From Trema orientale (lineage: Eukaryota > Streptophyta > Magnoliopsida > Rosales > Cannabaceae), in the NCBI GenBank assembly GCA_002914845.1, contig JXTC01000292.1:272199-336198 (forward strand): DNA of 64,000 nucleotides, read 5' to 3'. A model generated the notes under the pieces. It made no database searches. It worked only from the letters and a program-made list of their open reading frames with translations, and was not told where the DNA came from. Position 1 is the stretch's first letter, and each line of letters opens with the position of its first letter. Position numbers and translations under genes: made by a program. Shown piece after piece: positions 11,258 to 23,498 of the stretch.

Positions 11258-14200
11258 TCAAAATCTCTCCCCAAATCGGAAAAATAAAGCACCGGTGCCA
11301 GAGTTATGATCAACAGCGTACTCAGCTCTAACTAGACCTAATTTCACACCAGCGCCATAAGATGAACCTTGACCCATGCGCCTGTACACCTCTGTCGGGT
11401 TCCCCTTGACATCCTTTGAACTTCCAAGATCATTGCCATGTTCAGCAAATGCATAAACATGTGTACCTTTCACTGGTACCCTTAGTTCGGCCGCAAGCTG
11501 TAATGTCAAAAAAGAAATGAAACAATCAGGCTTCTGTTTCCTCTCTGAGTCATGACTTTGGGGAAAAGGAAAATCATATTATGATTATAATCAGGACTGT
11601 CAATGCTTGTCTAAAGTACAGTAGCTCCTACCTCAAGGATGTTTCTCGCCGCACCAATCTCACCCATATTGTAACCTCTCACAGAATAGGGGCCCCCAAG
11701 GGTGAAAGCATCATAACTTGGAAGGTCCCCCACACAGCCACCATAGTGCCCATGAAGGACAAGCACAGGTGGGGGTGGTTTACCAGCACCTTCCTCCACT
11801 TGTTTCAGCTGGAAAAATCGAGTCAGTGTCAACTGGTGACGGTTAAAGAATGGAAAATTGCTACCGATGCCAAGACCCTGGTCCACCTACAATTCGCATA
11901 AATTTTACAAGTTAGAGAGTAGAAATATTACAGTATGAAGATCAGACAAACTGGAAGATAAAATATGGGGGCTGAAGGTAAGTATGTAAAATTTGGACAC
12001 ACTTAGATTTCCTCAACTCAAAAACCATATACAGACTAACTGAAAACCAGGTTCAAAAAGTGTATAACACAGCAAAAATAACTACAATGCAACAGCTAAA
12101 AAGACCTTTTTGATTCATCAGAAAATATTAAGACAAAAATATTAAAAACAGATAATTTGACAAATATCAAGAGACTCATGGCTATTTCTCATCTTTTAAG
12201 AAAGGAGCTACCGCTCTTTGGCTACAGGCATCCAAGTCATCACAAAAAAGCAAGATGAAACTTACGAGCTAATGACCCTCACCTGAAACACATTTCTCTG
12301 ACCAACTATAGCTCCATTTACAAACTTAGTATTATCACGCGTTATATTTGCCTGCAAAAAGGCCATACGGTCAATGCCAGTGCCGCTGAGAGTTGTTGGG
12401 GGTCCATCTACGCTGATTCCTCCACTTGGCAACACCCTCTGTCCATTTGGACAGATATGACTACTTTCATCACGAGTCGTAATCTCTTCCATTACGAGTC
12501 CATAAGTGAATTTGCTCTGACGGGTGAAATTCTGCTAGGCACATAGGCGAATTAGTAAAACTGCTTCAAAACTAAAACGATAGCAAAACTTACTTACAAT
12601 ATGCACGTTTGAGGGGAGGAACCAATAATATTACCTCTGTAATATTAGCCTTAACACCAGCTCGATCAACCCATATAGGGGGGACTTCATCCACCCCAGG
12701 CCCGCCAGTGAAGACTGGACTCAGTTTCCGGCTGTTAAAGCAGCTCACGCGGAGAGTTCGGTTGCGCGGATTGTAAACGCCATCCAAATATGGATGCACG
12801 TATTCAAGCTTGAAAGCAAGATCATCCTGAGGAAAGTTTATCATACACATATAATGACATGTAATCTCATAGTAGACGACAGTGAATCATTTATCACAGC
12901 AAGTAGTATGGAATACAGAATATATTGAACTAAGATCACCTGTGGATTGCAGAAGTTGCTGGTAGTTACAGAACCAAGAATCGATCTATTAAGCCCTTTG
13001 ATGTTCCGATGCTCAAAAGTAACGGTTCCACCAGGCTGCAGTGAAGCCTAAAAACATGCAAGATACATGGAACGAACATTTCAGTATTGAAACCTTAAAA
13101 ATAATAGGTTAGTGAAGACGTATTAGACACTTACCAAAGTGGGATACCCTCCACGTCCAGGAACAATACTCCATTCTGTACTGACTTCAGCCGTCTTCTG
13201 TTCAAGTTCTTTAAGCTTAATTTCTACAATTATCCCACCATCATTTTTCTCATCAGGTCGTGGGTTCACTTCAATATTCGAAAACAAAGCTAGCGAGTTT
13301 ATATTCCTCAGAGCTTGTTTCCCTGCTTCTATGTTGAAAACGTAGCCAGGTCGAAGCTGGAAATTCATTTCAAATATTCACCCAGAATTAAACCAAGCAA
13401 TCAATATAACCTCCTAAAAGATTGCTACTCAACATTGACCCCATCTAACACCAGTTAAAAACCACAAACTGGCATATAACCAATTTCTCACCCTACAAAA
13501 GCTCTAAACAAACATAAAAACAAACAACTATTAGAAAGGTAAAATTTTTCTTCAATGTATGATATACCTGTTTGGGCAATTCTCTCTTCACCACAGGGAT
13601 TTGAGTGTTCCCTTCGACAACATTGCCAAGCTTGTCCTGGAACTGAATCACAAGCTGAGTGATGTCCCCTTCCACCACCTCACAAACAACCTCTTTTGTA
13701 TTCAGATTCCCAAAATTGACGACCTGGGCACACGCATACCCCTCGTCATGGTACCATTTCTGAACTCGGTCCCGGATCCTCTGCAGCAGCCTGGCACTGA
13801 CCTTACCCTGGTCCCGCAGCATCTGAAGCACCTCCTTGTACACGGGCATAGGCAGCAAGCACGGCCTAGCCCTCTCAATTCTCCGCTTGTAATCCTTCTC
13901 CTGGTTCTTGAAGTACTCGAGCTTCTCCTTCTCAGTCATATCCGGGTCCATCTCAATGGGTTTGGTCTGCGGCAACAAACCCACATTGATACAGCGGAAC
14001 TTGTCCGCAGACTGCCACGTACTCTCGGTGAACGATATCGTCACGCCGAGAGTCCCATCGGGGTTGGTCTTCCCTTCCATATCGACCTTCTCGAACATTC
14101 CACAAGTCGCCAAGGTCTCAAGCTCCTTCTGAAGCTGCGCCTTGGTGTAAACCCCGCCGGGCCTCAGCGAAACCATCTCGAAGAACGAGTCCTCGGGGCC

Positions 14201-14740
14201 GACGGTGTTCCCCCTCCGGCGATCAAGGAAGAAAATGTCAGAAACCTTGTACTTCTTAAACCCACTTAGCTTATTGAGCTGGACCACAATGTTAGCCGGC
14301 AAACCGTGAGGATCCCACTCTTGGGTCTCGGATTCGTCCGCCATCGCAGCCGGGGCAAACAGTCTCCTCCAGAACCCACCTCCACCATCACCTCCACTAC
14401 CTCCACCGCCACCGCCGAACCCATTTCCGCCACCACCGCCGCCGCCGTTGCCATTGGTGAAAAGGGTGCGGAGATTGAAGACGAGGGTTATGGCGGAGGA
14501 GGCTGCGATGACCTTAGGGAGACTCTTGAGGAGAGGAGAGAGTGGTGTGAGGTTAGAGAATTCAGGGTTTTGAGCAGAGGAGGAGGAGGAGGAGAAAGAG
14601 GCTTGGCATTTGAGTGAAAATGAGCGCGTGTGGACGGCGGAGGTGGTCGCGGGTGGGGGTAGTTTGGGGCGGGACGTGACGGAGGAAGGGAGCCTGACCG
14701 GAGTCAGGAGCTGGCCCGGCGCCGCGGCGAAGACGGGCAT
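11258..14740 (-). CDS. TOC75: TOC75 chloroplast outer-envelope protein import channel
   Basis: Seven exons (13568-14740, 13135-13356, 12940-13047, 12635-12826, 12283-12534, 11632-11886, 11258-11497) give 813 residues, close to the length of Arabidopsis TOC75-III. The product is the Omp85-family beta-barrel pore of the TOC translocon. The bipartite transit peptide shows a Ser-rich stromal part, then a glycine run at about residues 97-122, then AAMA before the mature start ADESE; in TOC75 the poly-Gly part is what retains the protein at the envelope. POTRA-type sequence follows (SFFEMVSLRPGGVYTKAQL, NPRPDEKNDGGIIVEI). The C-terminal barrel has LGGPYSVRGYNMGEIG, the Omp85 L6-loop VRGY motif, and ends FFRFGERF in Phe as barrels do. 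The ATG at 14740 is preferred over an upstream in-frame one because MPVFAAA begins the transit peptide. Confidence 0.95.
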
Positions 14741-15055
14741 TGTAGTTTCGAGGAGAGGAGGGGATAAGAGGCGAAGCCGAAGAGAGGAGAGAGGAGAGAA
14801 GAGGAGGACTACTCGAACAGAGGGGTTTGAGCTTTGAGGGGTTAAGCCCTTTCTTTGGGGTTTTGGTAATTTCACACAAGGGTACGAGATCCACAATGTT
14901 TTTGTTTGTCATTTATTTATTCCTTTTTTGCTTTTATTTTATTTTGAAATGGGAAGATTTTGACTTCAGAAAGAAGTAATATATATAAAAACTTTGTACA
15001 TTAATACCGTTAGTATTATGTTAAAGAGATTATTTAGCCATCGATAAATAAATAA

Positions 15056-15099
15056 ATTAGTAATTTATCAATAAATGAATATTTTGATAAATTACTAAT
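15056..15099. repeat. Small perfect hairpin
   Basis: ATTAGTAATTTATCAA at 15056 is repeated inverted at 15084-15099, a 16-base arm on each side of a 12-base loop. It may be chance in AT-rich DNA or the core of a small foldback element. Confidence 0.5.
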
Positions 15100-16157
15100 T
15101 ATTAATTTAAAAATAGTAACATAATTTTAACACTTGTACATTTATTTTATTTTATTTTTTTTGGCTAAGATACACGTATGATTTATGATTAAAAGAAAAA
15201 TAGATATAGTTACTAGTTATTAGTTAATGTCTCTATACTAACTAATGTATACTAACTAATGTCTGTATACACATAAGCTTAAAGTCAAAGGTCAACAGGC
15301 ATATGCATTAAAAATTTAATATATATTGTTTGTAGTTGTACATAAATAAAAATCTAAAAATTAACTTTTATTATACATAAAAAAAAAAATTAAAGAAGTA
15401 AATATACATACGATAAATGTAGTTTAAAATAGATAATCCCAAAATTATATCCTTTATTATGATTAAATACCACAAAAACTTTCTATTATCTCAAAAAAAC
15501 CGAAAGTATCCAAACTCTTTTTCAAAAGAAGAAAAATGTATATCTTATACACTTTTTTGGTCAAATATTTTCTTAATTGTTCTCTAAATGACAATAATGT
15601 AATTGGGATATTAAAATCCATAGTAATTCTTAACAAAAGAAAAAAAATTGTAAAAAAACTAAACATACACATCATCAAAACATTTTTTTTATATAATCTT
15701 TCCTTCAAATTTTTTTATAATTTGGAAAAAAAAAAAGTAAATAGATAACATGGGAGTATTGATGAATAACTTTTTGAAACAATTTAAAGATATTTTAGAT
15801 ATTTCACATTAAAAATTATAGTAAAAAGATATATAGGTATACTTTTTTCCTATTTTGAAAAATATATGGAATATTTTTGGGTTTTATGAGATTATGAGAA
15901 CATAGGGATAAATGTGATATTTACCCATAATAGAAGGGATGTTTTTAGGCTATCCCATTTTAAAAGACCTTATAAGGTGTAATATTTAAAGATGTTTTAT
16001 TGTACATTAAACATAATCTCTATAAAATGTCCTTAGTTTTACTTTTAGAATCGAAATTGTTTCAAATAGATTTCAAATCATATACTAAACGTGTTGCATA
16101 CACATTGCAAAATAATATTAAATATGAGGTTGAGTTTAATTTAGGTATAAATGTTAA

Positions 16158-16235
16158 TTGAGGCTAGCTCAATTGGTTTAGAGTCCTAGGAGTATATGAG
16201 AAGGGAATGATTCGAATCTTAATAAGGACATTTTT
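16158..16235 (+). mobile_element. tRNA-like SINE fragment
   Basis: TAGCTCAATTGGTTTAGAG resembles an internal pol III A box and GATTCGAATC, about 45 bases on, a B box, the spacing found in tRNA-derived SINEs. No clear target duplication or A-tail is seen, so it is probably old. Confidence 0.45.
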
Positions 16236-17020
16236 ATGTATTAGATATAGTTTATTTTTAGATTTAAGGATTTAGGTTCATGTTCAAAGACAAGCAGAGA
16301 TTGAGGAAAAGGGGATTAGTTTGCTTTTATTTTTTGCAAAAGGGTTTTGGTGTGACCCATGTGTTTTATTTAAGTAAGATAATTTGGTGATCTCGAGTAA
16401 CTATTAGGTCCAATTGTTAATGGTGAGGTGAAGGATTGGGCAAAAGTAAAATGATTCTAAATTTTAGAGTAGCAAATCTGACATATTTGAAGTTTAAAGG
16501 TGAAACTGATATCATGAATCATGGTTTGGGAGAAAAAAAAAAATCAAATTAGTTGTTAATTTATTTATGCTTTACTTGACAAAGAAGTGCGATTTATTTT
16601 CCTATAAGGAAGTTAGATTTGACCAAATGATTGGGTTATTATTTTCTTAAGAAACAAATAAGAAGGAAATTTGTCATAAAAAATATTGTATTATGTCAAA
16701 CTTTGAAGAAAACTCTTATAAAAATGAAATGTCATAGAAATCCTTATAATTACAATTATTTTGTTATAATAAAACTTTGATTTTCACTTTTATCAAATTT
16801 CCCATATGTAATACTAAACTAAGGAGAAAATTTTGTGTAAAAAGATAAATTTGCGGATAATAACAAGACCAAAACATTAAAGCATACCAAATTATACATG
16901 TAATAAAAAAAACGTAAACCAAATTATCAAAACTACACTATTTTATTGAAAATAAAAAAAAGGGTAAATCTAACCTTTTTTTTAAATAAAAAACAATACA
17001 TTATTATTTTACAAACTAAA

Positions 17021-17141
17021 ATGATGTAGTTTTGTGATAACAGACTTAGCCTAATGGTAACTACACCTCCTCTTAACGTGGAGATTCTCGAGTTTGAATC
17101 CCTACTCTCCTAAAGTCAAAAAAAAAAATGATGTAGTTTTG
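17021..17141 (+). mobile_element. tRNA-like SINE with target-site duplication
   Basis: ATGATGTAGTTTTG occurs at 17021-17034 and again at 17128-17141, a 14-base target-site duplication. Between them lies a body of about 85 bases with an A-box-like TAGCCTAATGGTAAC, a B-box-like GAGTTTGAATCCC and a terminal run of A. This is the signature of a pol III SINE inserted by LINE-type machinery. The intact duplication suggests a fairly recent insertion. Confidence 0.75.
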
Positions 17142-18131
17142 ATAAGCTTAGTTATTTTGGTTGAATGTATAACCTTTAGTATTTGAGTCATATCTTTAAG
17201 GACACCCCCCCGCCCCGCGCAAAATTTCGCTTTATTTCACGATTACCATACGAGTGATTTGATAATAACGAAATATGAATGTTTTCATAACACCAAAAAA
17301 ACAAAAAACAAAAAAAAAAAAAACACCCCATAATTGTAGTATTTCCAAGTATGCAAGAGTTTCTATCGAAATTTGACAAAATACAAGATTTTCTTTTTAA
17401 AATGATGATTTCTCAACAAAAAGAAAGGCAGATGAGAAAGTTGGGGAAGTGAGTTTATTTTTGCAAAAGAAAGAAAAAATCAGAGGGTTTTGCAATTATT
17501 ATGTATCTACGTACAATGAGAAATATTAAGAACAGGACGTATTTTGGTGTAAAACGTATTATTATCATAGGCACTATTGCTACGAACCTAAAAAAAAGGA
17601 TTAGCATTAGCCATTAATAATACTAATAGACTTTCAATTAGAGTTGTATATTTCACCTATTCCTTTCCCTGCCACTCGCACTGGCACATCATCCCCACAT
17701 TAATTAACGGTCCTAATGCAATAGACAATCATCAATAGTCAATTTTTAGCACATTGCTCATCATAGTTTTTGTTAGTTGATAGATTATAGCGGCTAGTCT
17801 ACTACATTTTCATTTACATGAAAGTCGTTGCAAGATTAACGACAATTAATATATGCGACGATATGTCCTTGAAAATTGGAAATTTATTATTATTTTTCAA
17901 TTAGTGAAAAATGAAAAATTATTTATTATTCTCAACAATTTTTGAGACTGCCACAGTACCAAATTGCACTGCCCGCACATCCAGACTCGAAGAAGAAGAT
18001 GGTCAAAAAATGCGAATGCGAATGCGCTTGCTATTGCTTGTTGCTAATCAACTGTGGTGTACCATAGAGGAACCCCCCAAGGGCAGCCAACCACGTAGTT
18101 TCACGCGCTCTCACGACCCAAAGTGATCACC

Positions 18132-19691
18132 ATGGTAGTGACTCGGCTGCTGTGAAGCTATCAGAAGAAGATGATGTAGAGCTCCTATATCAGTCCATAC
18201 AACATGGGTCTTCGCCCAGTCCTCAAAATCTCAGTGAACTTGTATCCCTTTGCGCAATAATGGCGTCTCTTGATATGGGGGTTCAAACTCACGCAGCCAT
18301 TTTCAAGTCGGGTTTTTGTTCAAATGTCTACATTTGCAGTGCTCTTGTTGATATTTATGGTAAATGTGGCACAATGACGGATGCCCAGAAAGTTTTTGAT
18401 TAAATGCCTGATAAAAGTGCATTAACTTGGAATTCCTTGGTTTCCGCTTATCTTCAGGCTGATTGTCCCCAAATGGCTATTGGGTTCTTTCAGAAGATGT
18501 TAAAAGAAGGGCTAGTACCGACCTTGTTTAGTCTGTCGGGTGCTTTAGTGGGATGCTCACAGTTAGGAGCTCAAAAGCTTGGAACTCAGGTGCACTGTTT
18601 GAGCCTGAAAATGGGGTCTTGTTATAAAGCGTCTGGATCTTAAACCAACTTGCGTTACTTGTAACAGTCTGCTGAGTTCACTTTCTGGTCCGGATTTTTG
18701 GGATCATTGCAGACAATGGTTTTGAGTTTAATGGATATGTAGCAGTCACCCTGGTGACCACATATTCCAGATGTAATAGTAGTTTGGAGGACTTTGATAA
18801 GCTTTGTTCGTGTGTCACAATATGGGATAATATCTCATGGAATGCAGTGATCGCTGGTTTCTCTAATTTAGGCATTGGTAAGCAAGCCCTGAAATGTTTC
18901 TCTGAAATGAGAAAAACAGGTGTCAACGTAGACCTTTTTACACTTGCCAGTGTTCTAAGAGCAATATCAACGATGTCTGCCCTTAAAGAAGGGAATCAAA
19001 TTCATGCTCATGTTTGCAAGACTCTGCATGGATCAAATTTATATATTCAAAATGGGCTTGTTTCCATGTATGCAAGATGCGGTGCCATCGATGACTCTCG
19101 CGGGCTTTTGCCATGATGGATGAACATGATGTAATTTCCTGGAATTCAGTGTTATCAGGTTGTTCCTGTCACGGACTTGGTTGGGAAACTGTGGAATTGT
19201 TTGAACAAATGAGAAGAACTGGCATCAAGCCAAATGATACCACCTTCCTCATTGTGCTCATTGCTTGTAGCCATGTTGTGTTGTTGGAAAAAGGATTCGA
19301 GTATTTAAATATAATGAAAAGTGAAGATTTTCTTGCGTCCCCCAGAATGGAGCATTACGCTACAATAGTCGATCTTTTTGTTCGAACAAGGAATCTACGT
19401 GAAGCCGAAGAGTTTATAGATAGCCTCAGTATATAAAGCTGTACTTAGCGCTTGCCAAGTTCATGATAACAAGGAAATAGCTTCTCGTTCTGCGATAAGA
19501 CTTCTAGAACTGTGCCCAGATGATCCCGCAACCTATGTGCTGCTGGCAAATGTGTTGATGACCTAGGGTTACTGGGATGACACAGCAGGAATGTGGAAGC
19601 TCATGTCTGATAGAGGAATTAGGAAAGATCCTGGTTACAGTTGGATTTGAGTCCCAAAAGGACGACATTGATACTGTTCTTTTATTCATGT
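18132..19691 (+). pseudogene. Decayed PPR gene (PLS class, E type)
   Basis: Translated pieces in three frames line up as a typical PLS-class PPR protein. Recognisable parts are NVYICSALVDIYGKCG, SALTWNSLVSAYLQ, NISWNAVIAGFSNLG, LYIQNGLVSMYARCG and DVISWNSVLSGCSCHG, with an E-type end (TYVLLANVL and DPGYSW). A stop falls at about 18401 between two repeats that share a frame. The frame then changes near 18650-18750, near 19110 and near 19435, and further stops lie near 19562 and 19648. It is not the same as the intact PPR gene at 6.4 kb. It is a host gene relic. Sequencing error is unlikely given four or more independent lesions. Confidence 0.85.
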
Positions 19692-20460
19692 AACGTCAAA
19701 GACAAGTTTTTGAATTGTACAGTGGCATCATTATATATATATATATATATATAAAATAAGATCCTGGTTACTGGCTGATTTGATTTTGAGTTATATGAAA
19801 CTTCTGCTTGGATCACTGGCATAAAGAATCATGTCATTCAAATTTAATTGAAAAAGATCATCCATACTCTTTCTTACCCATTTTTGTCGGATACTGTATA
19901 TTTCTTATTAATTGTTCTCTCCTTACCAGAATTTACATTGATGGACTTTCATTTCTGGATAAGAAACGGGTATGTCTTTTGTTTCAGACTGAAACATTCG
20001 ATGAACAAACCCCCATACATAAATAGGGAACCAAGGGAAAGTACTTGTGATTCCATATCCAGAAACGACACTATGGTGACTAAACGACCCCATTACCCCG
20101 ACCCCACGTCAGTTTACCCGACCAAGAGAGTAAAAATGTTCAATGATGTTATGGTTCCAAGGCACAAGGCTATAGAAGCGGCTCCTGAAATGGTCAAATT
20201 GCTATTTCAGAAAACAGGCTTTTGTTAGTCTCAAGTAGCAAGCCAAGAATGCAGACTTCAGCACCACGTGTAGAAATAATGTCCACAAACAAATCTAACA
20301 AGGTGACCAGGGGCTCTTGTCCAAGCCACAACTCCGGAACCCGAAACCAATGCCTGAGCATCATCCTTAATTTCTGTACATGATTTGGTAATAGAGAAGA
20401 TGCAAATATAAAACTATTGTCTCTTACCAAAGAAGCAAGTCTTCATTGCAAATTGCAACA
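19692..20460 (+). promoter_or_regulatory. Promoter of LTI65-like gene with ABRE and DRE cores
   Basis: CCACGTGT (G-box/ABRE) lies at about 20264-20271, some 190 bases before the start codon. Two CCGAC cores of the DRE/CRT cold and drought element lie at 20098-20102 and 20118-20122. ABRE plus DRE is the arrangement known from RD29A/LTI78. A (TA)n run is at about 19732-19753. An open frame around 20030-20228 has no recognisable domain. Confidence 0.55.
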
Positions 20461-22289
20461 ATGGCTCAACTGGATCGCTCGCTAAGACGAGGTGAATCTA
20501 CTCCTAAGACACCTTCAAAGCCAACTATGGAACAATTGCTCCGAGGTAATCTCTTACCAACTTAGTCTAAATCCTCAGATAATAAGAAAGTGACACCGTT
20601 CAGGTTTGGTTTAACGCCAAATAACTGCTTTACAAAACAAATTATCTTATTTCGATTATAATCTACCGAAAACGTATTCAGACACTTGTTTCACAAAATT
20701 TAACGTCACCCCAGATTGATTTTTTTCTAACCAGACTTGCTCATTGTGTCTCTGATCTGCGAAAATTTGTTGTCTAAAAACTTTACATGTTCATGCAGAT
20801 GGCGAAGGATCTTGGTGGTTATCATCATCCTCTTCCTCATCAGGCTCTTCACCTTCATGTGTTAAGAACCATGATCCGGAAGAAGATCATATCCACCATC
20901 AAAAGAAATCAGTTCTCTCTAAGGTGAAAGAGAAGGCCAGAAAACTGAGACACTCTCTTAGCGCCAAGAAGAGGCATAATGAGGACGGTAACACCACGCC
21001 TTCTTGGGGTGTTAGCTTAGACGACTATGAAGATGAGGAAGAAGACGCAGAATATCTTGGAGCTCCAAGTATTATAAATATAATTCTTGCCTTTATTATC
21101 CATGATGGATCTTTTCCATGAATTTCCTTCCTTTTTCTTATCTGGGTTTTTCTTTTTCTTTTTCTTTTCCTTTTTTCGCTCGAAAAGAAAGAAACGGAAG
21201 CTCTTTTTGTACTCAATGAGTGATGTTCTCTCAAGTTTTCTCATTTAATTTTCAGTGTATGAATCTGAGCTGGCTCCTGAGAGTTACAAGGAGACTGCAA
21301 GGCAGCATCCAAGAGCAATACCTGTGATTTCCGAGAAGCACGCTTTGCCAGAAACCGGGTCCGTAAATGACAACAACAAGGAGAACCCTCTTAGTCCTAA
21401 CAACAAGCTAACCCAAACTAAATCCAATGACAAGCCCTTCAGTCCTACAAAGACAATAACCGAAACCGTGAGCCAGAAGTTGACACCAGCTCTTGGAACT
21501 GTGACTGAGAAGTTGGGACCAGCCTATGCCTCCGTAGCCGAGACAACTCACTCAATTGCCTCAAAGATTCCAGGCCTCACCGTCAGTTCAACCACAGAAG
21601 CTTCACGGACTAAAAACAGTTCTTCCCCTTTAGCTCCAATACTTACTTCTTCGGCTCGAACACCACCACCACAAACATTTTCAGCCCAATTAGCTCCACA
21701 ACCTTTGTCAGCCCACGCTGCCGCCACTCCCAGCCAACCATTTTCGGGCCCTGTGGCTCCAGAATCCACAAAGCATGTGAGCTTTAGTTGTGGTGATCAG
21801 CAAGTGTGGGATAAGGGCGTGTCGGTAAAGGAGTACTTGTTGCATAAACTTGAGCCAGGGGATGATGACAGAGCACTTTCACGAGCCATATCTGAGGCAA
21901 TCAGTCCAAAGAAAACTCCTGGTGATATGAGCGTTGTGGACAAGGTGAGAGAGGCTGTAAGTTCTTTGCTTAGGAATGATAGTCTTGACCGAACTCCATC
22001 CAAATCTGCTGTAACCTCTCCATCCAAATCTGCTGTAGCCTCTCCATCCAAATCTGTGAGACTTACACGTTCAGCCACAAAAGCTTCATCACAGATTCCC
22101 ATCTCTAGCAATGCCCGAGAAGGTAACTTCTTGATTATTTACCCTTCTCAATATTTAGTTTGCTTTTTGTTGTTCAACTCGTTTTATGAACTCTTTGGTT
22201 TGATTCAATGTAATATGATTTTTTTCCTTCTTCTCTATATTCCAGTCAAGGAGGAGGAAAATCATGGAAGAATACTCCAAACAAATTGA
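20461..22289 (+). CDS. LTI65/RD29-type (CAP160-like) stress-induced protein
   Basis: Four exons, 20461-20545, 20799-21068, 21256-22122 and 22246-22289, splice cleanly to 421 residues. An exon border splits the Met codon in GAPMYESELAPE, a hallmark of the family. The N-terminal half has SVLSKVKEKARKLRHSL, the conserved Lys/Arg-rich helix, then WGVSLDDYEDEEEDAEYLG. The middle is disordered and Ser/Pro/Thr-rich with LGPAYASVAETTHSIASK. The C-terminal block is KGVSVKEYLLHKLEPGDDDRAL followed by VVDKVREAVSSLL. Near residues 370-388 an eight-residue unit (SPSKSAV-) is repeated three times by a 24-base tandem repeat at about 22008-22065. Related proteins accumulate under cold, drought and ABA and are thought to be hydrophilic protectants. 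The Arabidopsis counterpart could be RD29B, RD29A or the CAP160 homologue. Confidence 0.85.
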
Positions 22290-23498
22290 GGAGTGGGACG
22301 TAATTAGCTTACCTCTGTTTTTGATGCACCAACAATACTAGTCGGCAAAAACAATGTCGTTTAGTGTAAGTTAATAATGTTGAGTACTATTATCCGTAAG
22401 CCAATTTTGAAGCTCTAGAGAGTAAAGATGTCAACCGTACCAGCGTACTATTTATTGATTGAGCAAGAATGTTCCTGTTTAGAATTCTCTTAATGGTATT
22501 TCTACAACTAATGTTAGAAGACTTAGCACTCTCTTCAGTTTTCTTGTGCACCAATATGTAACTATGTATATGCGTACCTTTTCTTGTTCATCTTAGTGCG
22601 CATAGGAAAATTGATTTTGGTTTTTTGGCAAGGAAAAAAATAAATAGTAAAATTACCCATATTGTTCGTTTTTTGGCCTTTTGATTTCACTAAACGACAG
22701 AAAACTTGTAGAAACGACATGTATATGTTATTGTTGTTTGCTTTGAAATAACGGGTGACTTTTTTTTCGGTGAATGATAACGGGTGACTTGTTTGGCGGT
22801 AGAAATCGCCATAGTAAAAACGAAATGCGTATTTCACTGAAATGAGTCAAATGACTGCAAAACCTTAACATCAACGACATGATATTTAGTCAGTAATTAA
22901 AAGATAGCATGTCGTTTAGGCCAAAACAATTACAAGTAACTTCCAAAAGCAAAATGACTAACGTGTTTTTCTACCGGGGCATAGGATATCTAATATTTCT
23001 ACTCATTTCAAAATAATAATAATAATAATAATGCGGAGAAAATTCACACTTGGACACTTGTATAGCAGGTGACTGGTAGAGCTACTATTAGCTATCCAAG
23101 AGACTTGGGAGATATTATCTTTACAAGCTCTCTCTTTGTCAAATACATATATGCTTGCGTTTGAGAGCGCTCAAATCATGAGATATTAGTACTCAAGACT
23201 TATTCCACAACGGACATCTAATATACGTAACAACAATAGACTTTAACAATCATAAATATGGGATGCAGTTAACCCAATCCATGGAAAATGGACAGACGAA
23301 AAGAGAAGAAAAAAAGAAGATTTCAATAACATAACTCATTTGATCATTGAGATGAAAGCCCAAGCACCCATTACATTAATTAATAATGAACAAAAGTGTA
23401 AATTTTCACAAAAAGATAGGACAAGTACTCAATAGCTGCAACTAATATCATTAATTCCTCAGCAAACATTTAGATATATAGCCAGAGAAGCTTTAGAT
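22290..23498. other. Convergent intergenic space
   Basis: 3' flanks of the LTI65-like gene and of Rubisco activase. It contains a short (AAT)n run near 23010-23032 and a 15-base direct repeat (GATAACGGGTGACTT) near 22748 and 22777. No gene is seen. Confidence 0.45.

Larger units (their letters stand above)
14741..18131. other. AT-rich intergenic DNA, no gene
   Basis: TOC75 promoter and a long AT-rich stretch. Only short, low-complexity frames are present. It holds the small hairpin and SINE pieces listed separately. Confidence 0.5.

Noticed and set aside
13559-14269. Plus-strand frame of 236 codons opposite TOC75 exon 1
   Set aside because: Shadow of a conserved coding exon on the other strand.
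16158-17127. Real tRNA genes
   Set aside because: A and B boxes are present but no cloverleaf with paired acceptor stem can be formed; a SINE fits better.
19848-20228. Frame of 126 codons before the LTI65-like gene
   Set aside because: Low-complexity first half, no recognisable domain, and it covers the ABRE/DRE promoter segment.
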